A DNA stretch of 25,917 nucleotides from an uncultured Planctomycetales bacterium (GTDB taxonomy: Bacteria; Planctomycetota; Planctomycetia; Pirellulales; Thermoguttaceae). The translations under genes were made by a program, and so were the position numbers. Within the stretch, counting starts at the first letter, position 1. Each line of letters opens with the position of its first letter. Positions 1 to 6,488 of the stretch are shown here, one piece after another. Where the stretch lies: NCBI GenBank assembly GCA_937889015.1, contig CALARR010000224.1, positions 1-25,917 of the forward strand, in the 5' to 3' direction. Under the pieces are notes generated by a model, which did no database searches, was not told where the DNA came from, and saw only the letters and a list, made by a program, of their open reading frames with translations.

Positions 1-119
1 ACCAGTTCGGCCTCGACCGAGAATCGGCCGTCGCTGGAAGTCCATTTTCGGGCCCCGGCGGCGGGGCCCGCCGCCGTTAGCAGGCCAAATACGGCGGTCG
101 CTAACAGGAGCCGTTTCAT
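1..119 (-). CDS. SHD1-domain secreted protein, N-terminal fragment
   Basis: This gene runs off the left edge; only about 39 residues are visible. The start is the ATG at 119, preceded on the minus strand by AAGGAGGG about six bases upstream, a strong ribosome binding site. The protein opens with a Sec signal peptide: MKRLLL, a hydrophobic stretch, then an alanine/glycine-rich cleavage region ending near AGA. The mature part begins RKWTSSDGRFSVEAEL, which matches the opening of the SHD1 (SLA1 homology domain 1) repeat common in secreted planctomycete proteins, where it typically reads 'R.WTS..G.F.VEAEFV'. The role of these bacterial proteins is not established. The family call rests on this short motif, so it is moderate; the signal peptide and start are firm. 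Confidence 0.72.
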   Translation of the reverse strand, partial: MKRLLLATAVFGLLTAAGPAAGARKWTSSDGRFSVEAEL

Positions 120-464
120 AAAGCCCTCCTTCGAGCCAGGAGGTGGTCGGGAAGCTCGAAGCCTGTTCGCATCGTATGCCCGTGGTTGCCGGCCGTCAAT
201 CCAATGAGAGCCCATATGCCGAGTGCCCGCCCGAGCTTGCGATTGCCGGCCTCGCAGCCCAAGATGGAGATGGCTGGAACAAAGGGCACTCTGACGATGG
301 CAAGGGTTGGCGCCGACGGTATCAGGACTATGGCGGTTGGCCGAATTGATCTGAGCCGAGTTGAGCCGTCGCTGCTGGCTTGCCACCCCTTCTTCCGCGT
401 TCGTCCATGCCGATCGACTGGCAGACCCGTAATTCCTTCTACATACTCCCGGCCAAGACAGCTC

Positions 465-547
465 TTGACGCCGGTCCCAGGGCCCGTCGGCAGTTCCATC
501 CTGCGAGTCGCTCGACGCGGCTGTGGCGGTTCTGGGCAGGTCCTTGA
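465..547 (+). repeat. 83-bp MITE-like repeat, degenerate copy A
   Basis: This stretch retains the left-end core GCCGGTCCCAG, the inner CGTCGGC, and the right-end core GGCGGTTCTGGG followed by AGGTCCTTGA, in the same order and spacing as the better copies at 1984-2066 and 9689-9771. The TA dinucleotides at the ends of those copies have decayed to TG and GA here. It is the oldest-looking member of the family in the window. Confidence 0.5.
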
Positions 548-776
548 GTGGATTCTCCGAGCAGTGCCGGTTCCACCGTTCTTGCCGTTTCGTTCGGCCG
601 TGCCTGGATTTGCGCCCTGGCACGCTTTTGTCAAGCCTGAGGCGTCGGGGACCGATCCTATCGAGGCCGGGATTGCCGACGGCCCGCACCACGGATGCGG
701 AGATGCGCAAGGTTTGCCGTTGCGCGCGGCGTTTGCGAGATTCTGCGGCAGCCGGCGCGGTCGATCCCCCGAACAC

Positions 777-781
777 GGAGG
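777..781 (+). promoter_or_regulatory. Shine-Dalgarno deciding the GTG start of the BBP7 gene
   Basis: GGAGG sits six bases before the GTG at 788. An upstream ATG in the same frame at 695 has no such site and would put some 30 Arg/Cys-rich residues in front of the signal peptide. Confidence 0.75.
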
Positions 782-787
782 TGGGTT

Positions 788-1852
788 GTGCGACAGGTCG
801 TCTTTTGGGCTGCGGTGGCTTGGCTTTCCGTTGTTCTTCCCAGCTACGGCGTGGACGATTCCACCTGGTTCTCGCAGCTCACTCCGCCGGGTCCCGCCGC
901 TGGGGCTTCTCCCGTCGCGCAATCGGCCGACAACGGCCTGTGTCCCGAATGCCAGGGGTTCGGTCCCTGCCTGCAATGCTGCCGCGTGTGGACGGTGGAC
1001 GCGGGGGCGGTGGTTCTGCAGCGGAGCAAGCCCGGGTCGCGCACGCTGCTGATGGATGCCGCGCCGCCGACCGGGGCGGAGGTTCTTAACGCGCGCGACT
1101 TCCACTTCGGCACCGAGGCCGGCCCAGCGCTCACGCTGAGGCGGCATTTCGACGTTTGCTCGGTCGAGATGCGCTATTTCGGCGTCGATGATTGGAGCCG
1201 CAGCGTGGGCCCCCTGTCGACGTCGCCAGGGATTTACGTTCCCTTTCCCACCCCCTATGTCGACACCGACGGGGCCTATCAGATCACGTCCGGCTATGAA
1301 TCGGACCTGCACAGCCTGGAGCTGAACTTCACTCGCCCCCTGGACGACCGTTGGGGGTTCATCATCGGCTATCGCTACCTGGACCTGAAAGAATCGCTGG
1401 GGGCGCACATGATTGATGTGGACGTCGGGGGCACGACGATCACCGACGTGGGCCTGGCCACCAAGAACCGCCTGCACGGCTTTCAACTGGGCGTGGGTGG
1501 GGAGATCTGGAACGTGGGGGGGCGATTCAGCCTGGAGGGCACGCTCAAGGCGGGCGTGTACGACAACCTAATGCGCGGCAACGCCTGGATCGATCAGGAG
1601 CTGGGCACGTCCTGGGCCAGCGCGGCGCGCACCCACCACGCGGCCTTCCTGGGCGAGCTGGAACTGGCCGCTCGATACCAGATCACGCGTCGCCTGTCCG
1701 TTCGCGCCGGCTATCAGGTGACCTGGATCGAGGGCGTGGCCCTGGCCGCCGACCAGATGTCGACGATCGATCCCGGCTTCGCCGCGGCGATGAACACGGC
1801 GGGCAGCCCGATGTACCACGGACTGAACGCCAGCCTGCAGTACACCTGGTAG
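788..1852 (+). CDS. BBP7-family outer-membrane beta-barrel protein
   Basis: A 354-residue secreted protein of the planctomycete BBP7 (beta-barrel porin 7) family. From the GTG start the N-terminus reads MRQVVFW followed by a hydrophobic segment to about residue 20, a signal peptide. A short cysteine cluster follows (C52, C55, C61, C64, C65; CPEC then CLQCC), and from about residue 68 the family opening 'VDAGAVVLQRS'. The rest alternates hydrophobic and polar residues in strands ending in aromatic turns (FGVDDWSRS, WGFIIGYRYLDL, ARYQITRRLSVRAGYQ) and closes with LNASLQYTW, a C-terminal aromatic strand typical of outer-membrane barrels. Family members are thought to be porin-like; the substrate is unknown. 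The next gene is convergent, leaving only 57 bp between stop codons. The paired cysteines near the N-terminus could be disulfide-linked or bind metal; that is speculation. Confidence 0.85.
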   Translation: MRQVVFWAAVAWLSVVLPSYGVDDSTWFSQLTPPGPAAGASPVAQSADNGLCPECQGFGPCLQCCRVWTVDAGAVVLQRSKPGSRTLLMDAAPPTGAEVLNARDFHFGTEAGPALTLRRHFDVCSVEMRYFGVDDWSRSVGPLSTSPGIYVPFPTPYVDTDGAYQITSGYESDLHSLELNFTRPLDDRWGFIIGYRYLDLKESLGAHMIDVDVGGTTITDVGLATKNRLHGFQLGVGGEIWNVGGRFSLEGTLKAGVYDNLMRGNAWIDQELGTSWASAARTHHAAFLGELELAARYQITRRLSVRAGYQVTWIEGVALAADQMSTIDPGFAAAMNTAGSPMYHGLNASLQYTW

Positions 1853-1909
1853 TTGCCGAGCGATCCGCTCGCAGCGTCCGCTTGAGGCGATCGGCTGTTG
1901 GACGTGGTT

Positions 1910-3466
1910 CTACTCCTCGGGGGCGACGGTCGTTTTGGCTTTGCCGGACTTCTTGCCGCCGCCTTTCTTGCCTTCGCCCTTCTTAGGGCCGGTCCCAAAA
2001 CCTGTCGCCAGCTCAGTCCTGCTGGGCCGCCCGGCCTGGCTGGGGCGGTTGTGGGATAGGTCCTTAGCCGCCTTCTTCTCCCCTTGGCCCTCGCGTTTCT
2101 CGCCGCGCAGCAAGCCGGCTTCCGGGGCCTCCTGCTTGGGCATCCATTGCCCCATCTGCTGTTTCAGATCGCCACGCTGCGGCTGTTGGGCGAGGTTCTT
2201 CCATTCCATCGGGTCCACGGCGTGGTCGTAGAGTTCCTCGGTGCCGTCATGATAGCGGATGTAGCGCCACTGCTCGCTGCGCACGGCGTGCTCTCCGCGC
2301 CCGTGCGTCGTCAACGCCATGCGATCCCACCTGGCCTGCGGATCTTTCAGCAGGGGCAGAAGACTCACTCCCTGCAGGTGTGGGGGCCTGGCCAGGCCAC
2401 ACAAGTCGCAGAGCGTGGGATAGATGCCCGTGAAATCCACCGGCCGTGAGCACAATTGGCCCGGCTTGGTCACGCCGGGCGCAACAATCATCAGCGGGGC
2501 GCGCGTGGCCTCTTCCCACAGGCTGAACTTGCGCCAATGGTGCTTCTCGCCCAGGTGCCAGCCGTGGTCGCCCCAGAGCACGATCACGGTGTTGGCCGCC
2601 AGCGGGCTGCGGTCGAAGCCGTCGATCAGCCGGCCGATCTGGTCATCGACAAAGGTGATCGTGGCCAGGTAGGCCTGCACCGCGTCGCGCCACTGGCCCG
2701 ACTCGATCACCGCCTTGTGATCTCCCTCGGGCCGGGCCATCTTGACGCCGATCGGGGGCACGTCGCTGAGATCGTCGTCGGGCACTTTGGGCAACGTGAG
2801 CTTGTCCTTGGGATACATGTCGAAGTACTTGCGCGGCGCGTACCAGGGGAGGTGCGGCTTCACGAAACCCACGGCCAGGAACAGCGGCTTGTACTGCTTC
2901 TGACCCATCTGCTCGATAGCCCAGCTGACCAGCTTGTAGTCGGGCATCTCTTCGGTGGGGATATCCAGGGCGTGCCAATCGAAGTGCCCGCGGTCCAGGC
3001 CGTTGTAGGGCGTCTTGGGCGGCGGCAGTTCCTGCCGGCGGTAGTAGTCATCCCAATACTTTTCGGGCACTTCGCCGTGGAAGATCTTGCCTCCGCCGAT
3101 CACGCGATAGCCGCAGGCGCGAAAGTGCTCGCCCAGGGTCAGCTTGTCGGCCAGGGCCTCGATCCAGTTGTGGTGATTGTGGTAGACGCCGGTGCTGAAG
3201 GGCCGCAATCCCGACATCAACGCCGTGCGCGACGGATTGCAGGCCGGGGCCGCACAATGGGCGTTGGCGAAACTCACGCCGCGTGCGGCCAGGCGATCCA
3301 GATTGGGCGTCTTCACGTCCGGGTTGCCGCCCAGGTGGCCCACCCAGTCGTTCAGATCATCGATGGGGATGAACAGCACGTTGGGCCGCGCGTCGGCGGC
3401 CCACAACGGCATGGCCACACCCCAGGCCAGCAGCACCCACCAACGCCCCCATTGCCCATGCCCCAT
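1910..3466 (-). CDS. Secreted sulfatase, iduronate-2-sulfatase-like, with repeat-derived tail
   Basis: A 518-residue sulfatase of the alkaline-phosphatase superfamily, hydrolysing sulfate esters, probably on glycans. A signal peptide covers residues 1-24 (WVLLAWGVAMPLWAADA). The core starts RPNVLFIPIDDLNDW, with D36/D37 as calcium ligands; the formylglycine motif is C76-N-P-S-R80; the second metal site is WGDHG (D300, H301); H205 lies in FVKPHLPW. This order and the IDDLND opening match iduronate-2-sulfatase-like (S1 family) enzymes. The start at 3466 is supported by AGGAG seven bases upstream. The core ends near residue 430. Beyond it, residues 467-494 are encoded by a copy of the 83-bp dispersed repeat, followed by a Lys/Gly-rich tail ending KTTVAPEE. 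Activity needs a formylglycine-generating enzyme, not encoded here. It is divergent from XylR-type regulator 1, which may control it. The exact sulfated substrate cannot be read from sequence. Confidence 0.93.
   Translation of the reverse strand: MGHGQWGRWWVLLAWGVAMPLWAADARPNVLFIPIDDLNDWVGHLGGNPDVKTPNLDRLAARGVSFANAHCAAPACNPSRTALMSGLRPFSTGVYHNHHNWIEALADKLTLGEHFRACGYRVIGGGKIFHGEVPEKYWDDYYRRQELPPPKTPYNGLDRGHFDWHALDIPTEEMPDYKLVSWAIEQMGQKQYKPLFLAVGFVKPHLPWYAPRKYFDMYPKDKLTLPKVPDDDLSDVPPIGVKMARPEGDHKAVIESGQWRDAVQAYLATITFVDDQIGRLIDGFDRSPLAANTVIVLWGDHGWHLGEKHHWRKFSLWEEATRAPLMIVAPGVTKPGQLCSRPVDFTGIYPTLCDLCGLARPPHLQGVSLLPLLKDPQARWDRMALTTHGRGEHAVRSEQWRYIRYHDGTEELYDHAVDPMEWKNLAQQPQRGDLKQQMGQWMPKQEAPEAGLLRGEKREGQGEKKAAKDLSHNRPSQAGRPSRTELATGFGTGPKKGEGKKGGGKKSGKAKTTVAPEE
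1984..2066 (+). repeat. 83-bp MITE-like repeat, copy B, inside the sulfatase gene
   Basis: It runs TA-to-TA (TAGGGCCGGTCCC ... GGATAGGTCCTTA). By my base-by-base alignment it matches copy C (9689-9771) at 69 of 83 positions, with a central block of 20 identical bases at element positions 31-50. It lies entirely within the sulfatase reading frame and keeps it open on the minus strand. Confidence 0.85.
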
Positions 3467-3485
3467 ATCGGCTCTCCTCGTACTG

Positions 3486-3504
3486 CCGCGACCACCGGTC
3501 GCGG
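3486..3504. promoter_or_regulatory. Palindrome just upstream of the sulfatase start
   Basis: CCGCGACC, a three-base centre ACC, then GGTCGCGG: a perfect 8-bp inverted repeat 20 bases upstream of the sulfatase ATG and ahead of its ribosome binding site. It lies in the divergent gap between the sulfatase and regulator 1. It could be an operator or a leader hairpin; position is the only support. Confidence 0.35.
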
Positions 3505-3662
3505 TTGTGGTTGGGCGACTGCCGTGCGCCGCTGCGTCGCCGCTGCTTCAAGTCAACCACACCCCACAGCGCAGTTCAATACCGAGCGGGGAAAATCGCA
3601 CCCCCTCGGGCAAGGTGTGCTTGTGTACGGTTCAACCCCAGGTAGCTACACTCAGGGTTTGG

Positions 3663-3687
3663 CGGACAGGCTTCCCCTGCCTGTCCG
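3663..3687. repeat. Hairpin repeat (CGGACAGGC stem)
   Basis: CGGACAGGC, a 7-base loop, and GCCTGTCCG form a perfect 9-bp stem. It sits about 45 bp upstream of regulator 1. I recall similar hairpins as dispersed elements in planctomycete intergenic DNA, so it is more likely a repeat than a gene-specific operator. Confidence 0.5.
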
Positions 3688-3729
3688 TCTTGCGATATCC
3701 GACCTGCTTCTGAACGACTTGCGGGTGCG

Positions 3730-4902
3730 ATGAACGGAGCGAAGACCAATACCAAGCACGTGGCGGTGGCGTTTCGCGGCGGGGGACCGCACCTGGCGCG
3801 GCTCTTGTGCGGCATCACCGACTACGCCCAGAAGTGCGGCGCTTGGACGCTCAGCTTCAGTCCCGAGTCGCTCTTCATCCGCATGCGGAACCTGCAGGGC
3901 TGGCCGGGGGACGGGGTCTTGGCCCTGGTGCACGACGAGCAGGAAGCGCGCGCCGCGCGGGCGCTGCGCCTGCCGGTGGTCAATCTCTCCGGCGCCCTGG
4001 CCGACCCGGGCTTGCCGCGCGTGGTGGTCGACTACCAGATGGCCGGCCGTCTGGCCGCCGAGCATCTTCTGGATCGCGGGTTTCAGCGGTTCGCCTTCTA
4101 TGGGCTGGAAGACCGCTGGCATTCGCACCAGCGGCGGATCGGCTTTGTCGAGCGTTTGCAGCGCGAAGGGCTGGAGTGTTCGGTCCTGGAGGTGCCCAGC
4201 GGCTTCGACGCCCCGCGCCCCTGGCGATTCTGGATGAAGCCCCTGGAGACCTGGTTGCCCAAGCTGCGCACGCCGGTGGGGGTGCTGGCCGTACACGATC
4301 CGCGCGGTTCGCTGCTGGTCGACGTGTGCCTGCGGCTGGGACTTCGCGTGCCCGAAGACGTGGCCGTCATCGGGATCGACAACGACGTGCTGGCCTGCGA
4401 GTACGCGCGCGTGCCGTTGAGCAGCGTTTCACGGAACGATCGCCGCGCGGGATACGAGGCGGCGGCCCTGCTCGATCGGCTGATGGCCGGCCAGGCCCCG
4501 CCGGAGAAAGACATCCTGATCCCGCCCGACGGCGTGATTCGTCGCCGCTCGACGGACACCTTGGCCATCGAGGATCCGCACGTCAAGCGGTTGGCCCAGT
4601 ATGTGATCGAGAATGTGGAGAAGCCGTTCGGCGTCGAGCGGCTGGAGCGCCTGGTGCCCTTCTCGCGGCGCTCGCTGGAACAGCGCTTCCGCAAGTGCGT
4701 GCGCTGCACCCCTTACGAATACATCAACCGCATCCGCGTGCAGCGCGCCGAGGACCTGCTCACCGGGCCGAAGCGACTCACATTGGGCCAGATCGCGCGC
4801 TGTTGCGGTTTCAGCGATACGCGGCGCTTCCGCCTGGTGTTCCAGCAAGTGACAGGCGCAACGCCGGCCGAGTATCGCCGCCACGGCCTGGCCGACCTGT
4901 AA
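3730..4902 (+). CDS. XylR-type transcriptional regulator 1 (LacI-like sensor + AraC HTH)
   Basis: A 390-residue cytoplasmic regulator. Residues about 9-275 form a LacI/periplasmic-binding-protein-like sugar sensor: HVAVAFRGGG opening, GDGVLALVHDEQEARAAR, PVVNLSG, VVVDYQMAGRLAAEHLLDRG, GVLAVHDPRG and DVAVIGIDND. From about 283 to 388 there is an AraC-family double helix-turn-helix: RLERLVPFSRRSLEQRFRK, then IARCCGFSDTRRFRLVFQQV and the closing TPAEYRR. XylR of E. coli has this domain order and activates pentose genes on ligand binding. The ligand here is unknown, but neighbours suggest sugars released from sulfated or fucosylated glycans. It is divergent from the sulfatase, and its stop is seven bases from that of the convergent fucosidase gene. 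It is clearly paralogous to the protein at 23441-24628. The start ATG lacks a strong ribosome binding site. Confidence 0.9.
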   Translation: MNGAKTNTKHVAVAFRGGGPHLARLLCGITDYAQKCGAWTLSFSPESLFIRMRNLQGWPGDGVLALVHDEQEARAARALRLPVVNLSGALADPGLPRVVVDYQMAGRLAAEHLLDRGFQRFAFYGLEDRWHSHQRRIGFVERLQREGLECSVLEVPSGFDAPRPWRFWMKPLETWLPKLRTPVGVLAVHDPRGSLLVDVCLRLGLRVPEDVAVIGIDNDVLACEYARVPLSSVSRNDRRAGYEAAALLDRLMAGQAPPEKDILIPPDGVIRRRSTDTLAIEDPHVKRLAQYVIENVEKPFGVERLERLVPFSRRSLEQRFRKCVRCTPYEYINRIRVQRAEDLLTGPKRLTLGQIARCCGFSDTRRFRLVFQQVTGATPAEYRRHGLADL

Positions 4903-4909
4903 GCGGCGG

Positions 4910-6316
4910 TCACTTTTGCGATTCGTGGATCTTCTCCGGGCCGGCCGCGGCCTGGCCCAACTCCTCCAGCGGCCGATCGAACTGCAGCTTCACCACCAGG
5001 ACCGTGTTGGCCATTTCGTTGGTGGGCAGGTTCCGCAAGCGCAGATAGGCCTTCTGCTCCATGTGATCGCTGGGCGCCAGGTTCACGGCCCACGGAACCG
5101 GTTGCCCATTGTTCAACAGCACGGCGCTTTGCGGCGCGACCTGGATCGGTTTCAGCTTCACGCCGTCGCCGACGGGGTCCTTGTTCAGATGGACGTACAG
5201 CGTCCGCCCCCGGCTGGTCAGCAGCACGTTGCGGTTGGAGGTCAGGTGCGAGGCGGGGGTGACGTCTTCCAGCGACTCCTTGACCGCCTGGTACCAGCCG
5301 CCGATCCGCTTCAGGATCGCCACGGCCGGCGCGGGAATCTCGCCTTCGGCCGTCGGGCCCACGTTGAGCAAGTAATTGGCGTCGCGCGCCAGGTAGCGAT
5401 CGATGCTCCGCATCAGGTGCCGGTCGGTGTAGTAATCCTCGTCCTGGCGGAAGCCCCAGCTTTCCATGCCCACCGACTGGCAGGCCTCGGTCGGCCGGTC
5501 GAAGCCGGCCGCCTCGGCGGCGCCGCTGTCGTAATCGCGCTCCGGCGTGCCAAAATCCCCCTCATCAAAGCCCCGGTTGTTGATCACGGCCTTGGGCTGC
5601 AACTGGCGGATCATGTCGTTGATCGAGCGGTCCACGTGCTTGGGCACGTTCATGTCCCACCAGAAGCCGTGCAGCTCGCCGTAGTTGGTGCACAACTCGC
5701 GGACCTGGGCCTTGAGGAACTCCAGATACTGGTTCCAATCCGGCCGGTCGCCCGGCTGGGGCCCGGCCAACTCGTGGTGCCGGCCCTGGTTGGGATAGGC
5801 GGGATGGTTCCAGTCGGCAATCGAGTAGTACAAGCACAGCGGCACGCCCCGCTGGTGGCAAGCCTGGGCCAGCAGGCCCACGATGTCCTTGCCGTAGGGC
5901 GTGTGCATCGTGTTGAACGCCGTCTGCTTGGTGTCCCACAGGCAAAAGCCGTCGTGATGCTTGGTCGTCAGGCAGAGGTACTTCATGCGCGCCGCTTGCA
6001 TCAGATCCAGCCAGGCGTCGGGGTTGAACTTGACCGGGTTCCACTGTTGGGCCAGTTTGACGAACTCGGCCCGAGGCACGCGCGCGCGCCACTGATGTTG
6101 TTCGTGCCAGCCGGGGATCGCATACAGTCCCCAGTGGACGAACATGCCGAAGCGGCGCTGGAAGAACCAGTCGCGCCCGTCGCCGAAGCGCTGCGGCCGT
6201 TTGGGAGTGCTGTTCTTGGCCGGTTTGGGCTGGGCGCCGAGCGCGGCGGCTGTGGGAGCCAGTCCGGCGGCCAGAGCGCCGCCGGCCGTGAGCTGCAGAA
6301 ACGATCGTCGTTGCAT
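4910..6316 (-). CDS. Tat-exported alpha-L-fucosidase, GH29
   Basis: A 468-residue glycosidase that removes terminal alpha-L-fucose by a retaining mechanism. The N-terminus MQRRSFLQLTAGGALAAG is a twin-arginine signal, so export of the folded enzyme is expected. GH29 signatures follow: RFGMFVHWGLYAIPGWHEQ, CLTTKHHDGFCLWDT, and HGFWWDMN, whose aspartate (D221 from this start) is at the position of the family nucleophile. DANYLLNVGPTAEGEIP closes the barrel, and a small beta domain follows. The ATG at 6316 has GAGG nine bases upstream; an in-frame ATG at 6343 would add nine residues (MDLSLRRNP) and cannot be excluded. It lies downstream of the GH106-like/esterase gene on the same strand with 172 bp between, so cotranscription is likely, possibly weakened by two hairpins in the gap. 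GH29 enzymes release fucose from fucoidan, mucin or plant glycans; the sequence does not choose among these. Confidence 0.93.
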   Translation of the reverse strand: MQRRSFLQLTAGGALAAGLAPTAAALGAQPKPAKNSTPKRPQRFGDGRDWFFQRRFGMFVHWGLYAIPGWHEQHQWRARVPRAEFVKLAQQWNPVKFNPDAWLDLMQAARMKYLCLTTKHHDGFCLWDTKQTAFNTMHTPYGKDIVGLLAQACHQRGVPLCLYYSIADWNHPAYPNQGRHHELAGPQPGDRPDWNQYLEFLKAQVRELCTNYGELHGFWWDMNVPKHVDRSINDMIRQLQPKAVINNRGFDEGDFGTPERDYDSGAAEAAGFDRPTEACQSVGMESWGFRQDEDYYTDRHLMRSIDRYLARDANYLLNVGPTAEGEIPAPAVAILKRIGGWYQAVKESLEDVTPASHLTSNRNVLLTSRGRTLYVHLNKDPVGDGVKLKPIQVAPQSAVLLNNGQPVPWAVNLAPSDHMEQKAYLRLRNLPTNEMANTVLVVKLQFDRPLEELGQAAAGPEKIHESQK

Positions 6317-6357
6317 GGGATTGCGCCTCAGGCTGAGGTCCATGGGGCTTTCTTCTC

Positions 6358-6381
6358 GTGCCCAAGCCCCAGCTTGGGCAC
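6358..6381. repeat. Hairpin repeat GTGCCCAAGC / GCTTGGGCAC
   Basis: A perfect 10-bp stem with a 4-base loop (CCCA), between the GH106-like gene and the fucosidase gene. It shares the inner core CCCAAGC/GCTTGGG with the hairpin at 6434-6459, so the two are copies of one small repeat. Confidence 0.6.
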
Positions 6382-6433
6382 ACATCTGTGTAAAACTCTG
6401 TTTCGGCGCGTGCGGTCCGCGCGCGCCGAGGAC

Positions 6434-6459
6434 CGTTCCCAAGCCGGAGCTTGGGAACG
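6434..6459. repeat. Hairpin repeat CGTTCCCAAGC / GCTTGGGAACG
   Basis: A perfect 11-bp stem with loop CGGA, about 30 bp past the stop of the upstream gene. No T-run follows on the minus strand, so it is not a standard intrinsic terminator. In a transcript covering both genes it could stabilise the 3' end of the upstream reading frame or reduce readthrough. Confidence 0.6.
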
Positions 6460-6488
6460 AGGGCTGGCTGCGGCTTGCTTCAGGCCAC

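Larger units (their letters stand above)
120..787. other. 668-bp non-coding stretch upstream of the BBP7 gene
   Basis: No convincing gene lies here. Open frames exist on both strands, but they overlap one another, lack ribosome binding sites and have low-complexity Arg/Pro/Gly-rich products typical of chance frames in GC-rich DNA. The gap separates two divergently transcribed genes (minus at 119, plus at 788), so promoters for both should be inside it, but I see no clear -35/-10 pair. A degenerate copy of the 83-bp repeat occupies about 465-547. Confidence 0.6.

Noticed and set aside
186..1052. Plus-strand frames at 143-349, 186-1052 and 523-1089 ahead of or overlapping the BBP7 gene.
   Set aside because: No ribosome binding sites, Arg/Pro-rich products, and they overlap each other, the repeat and the real gene.
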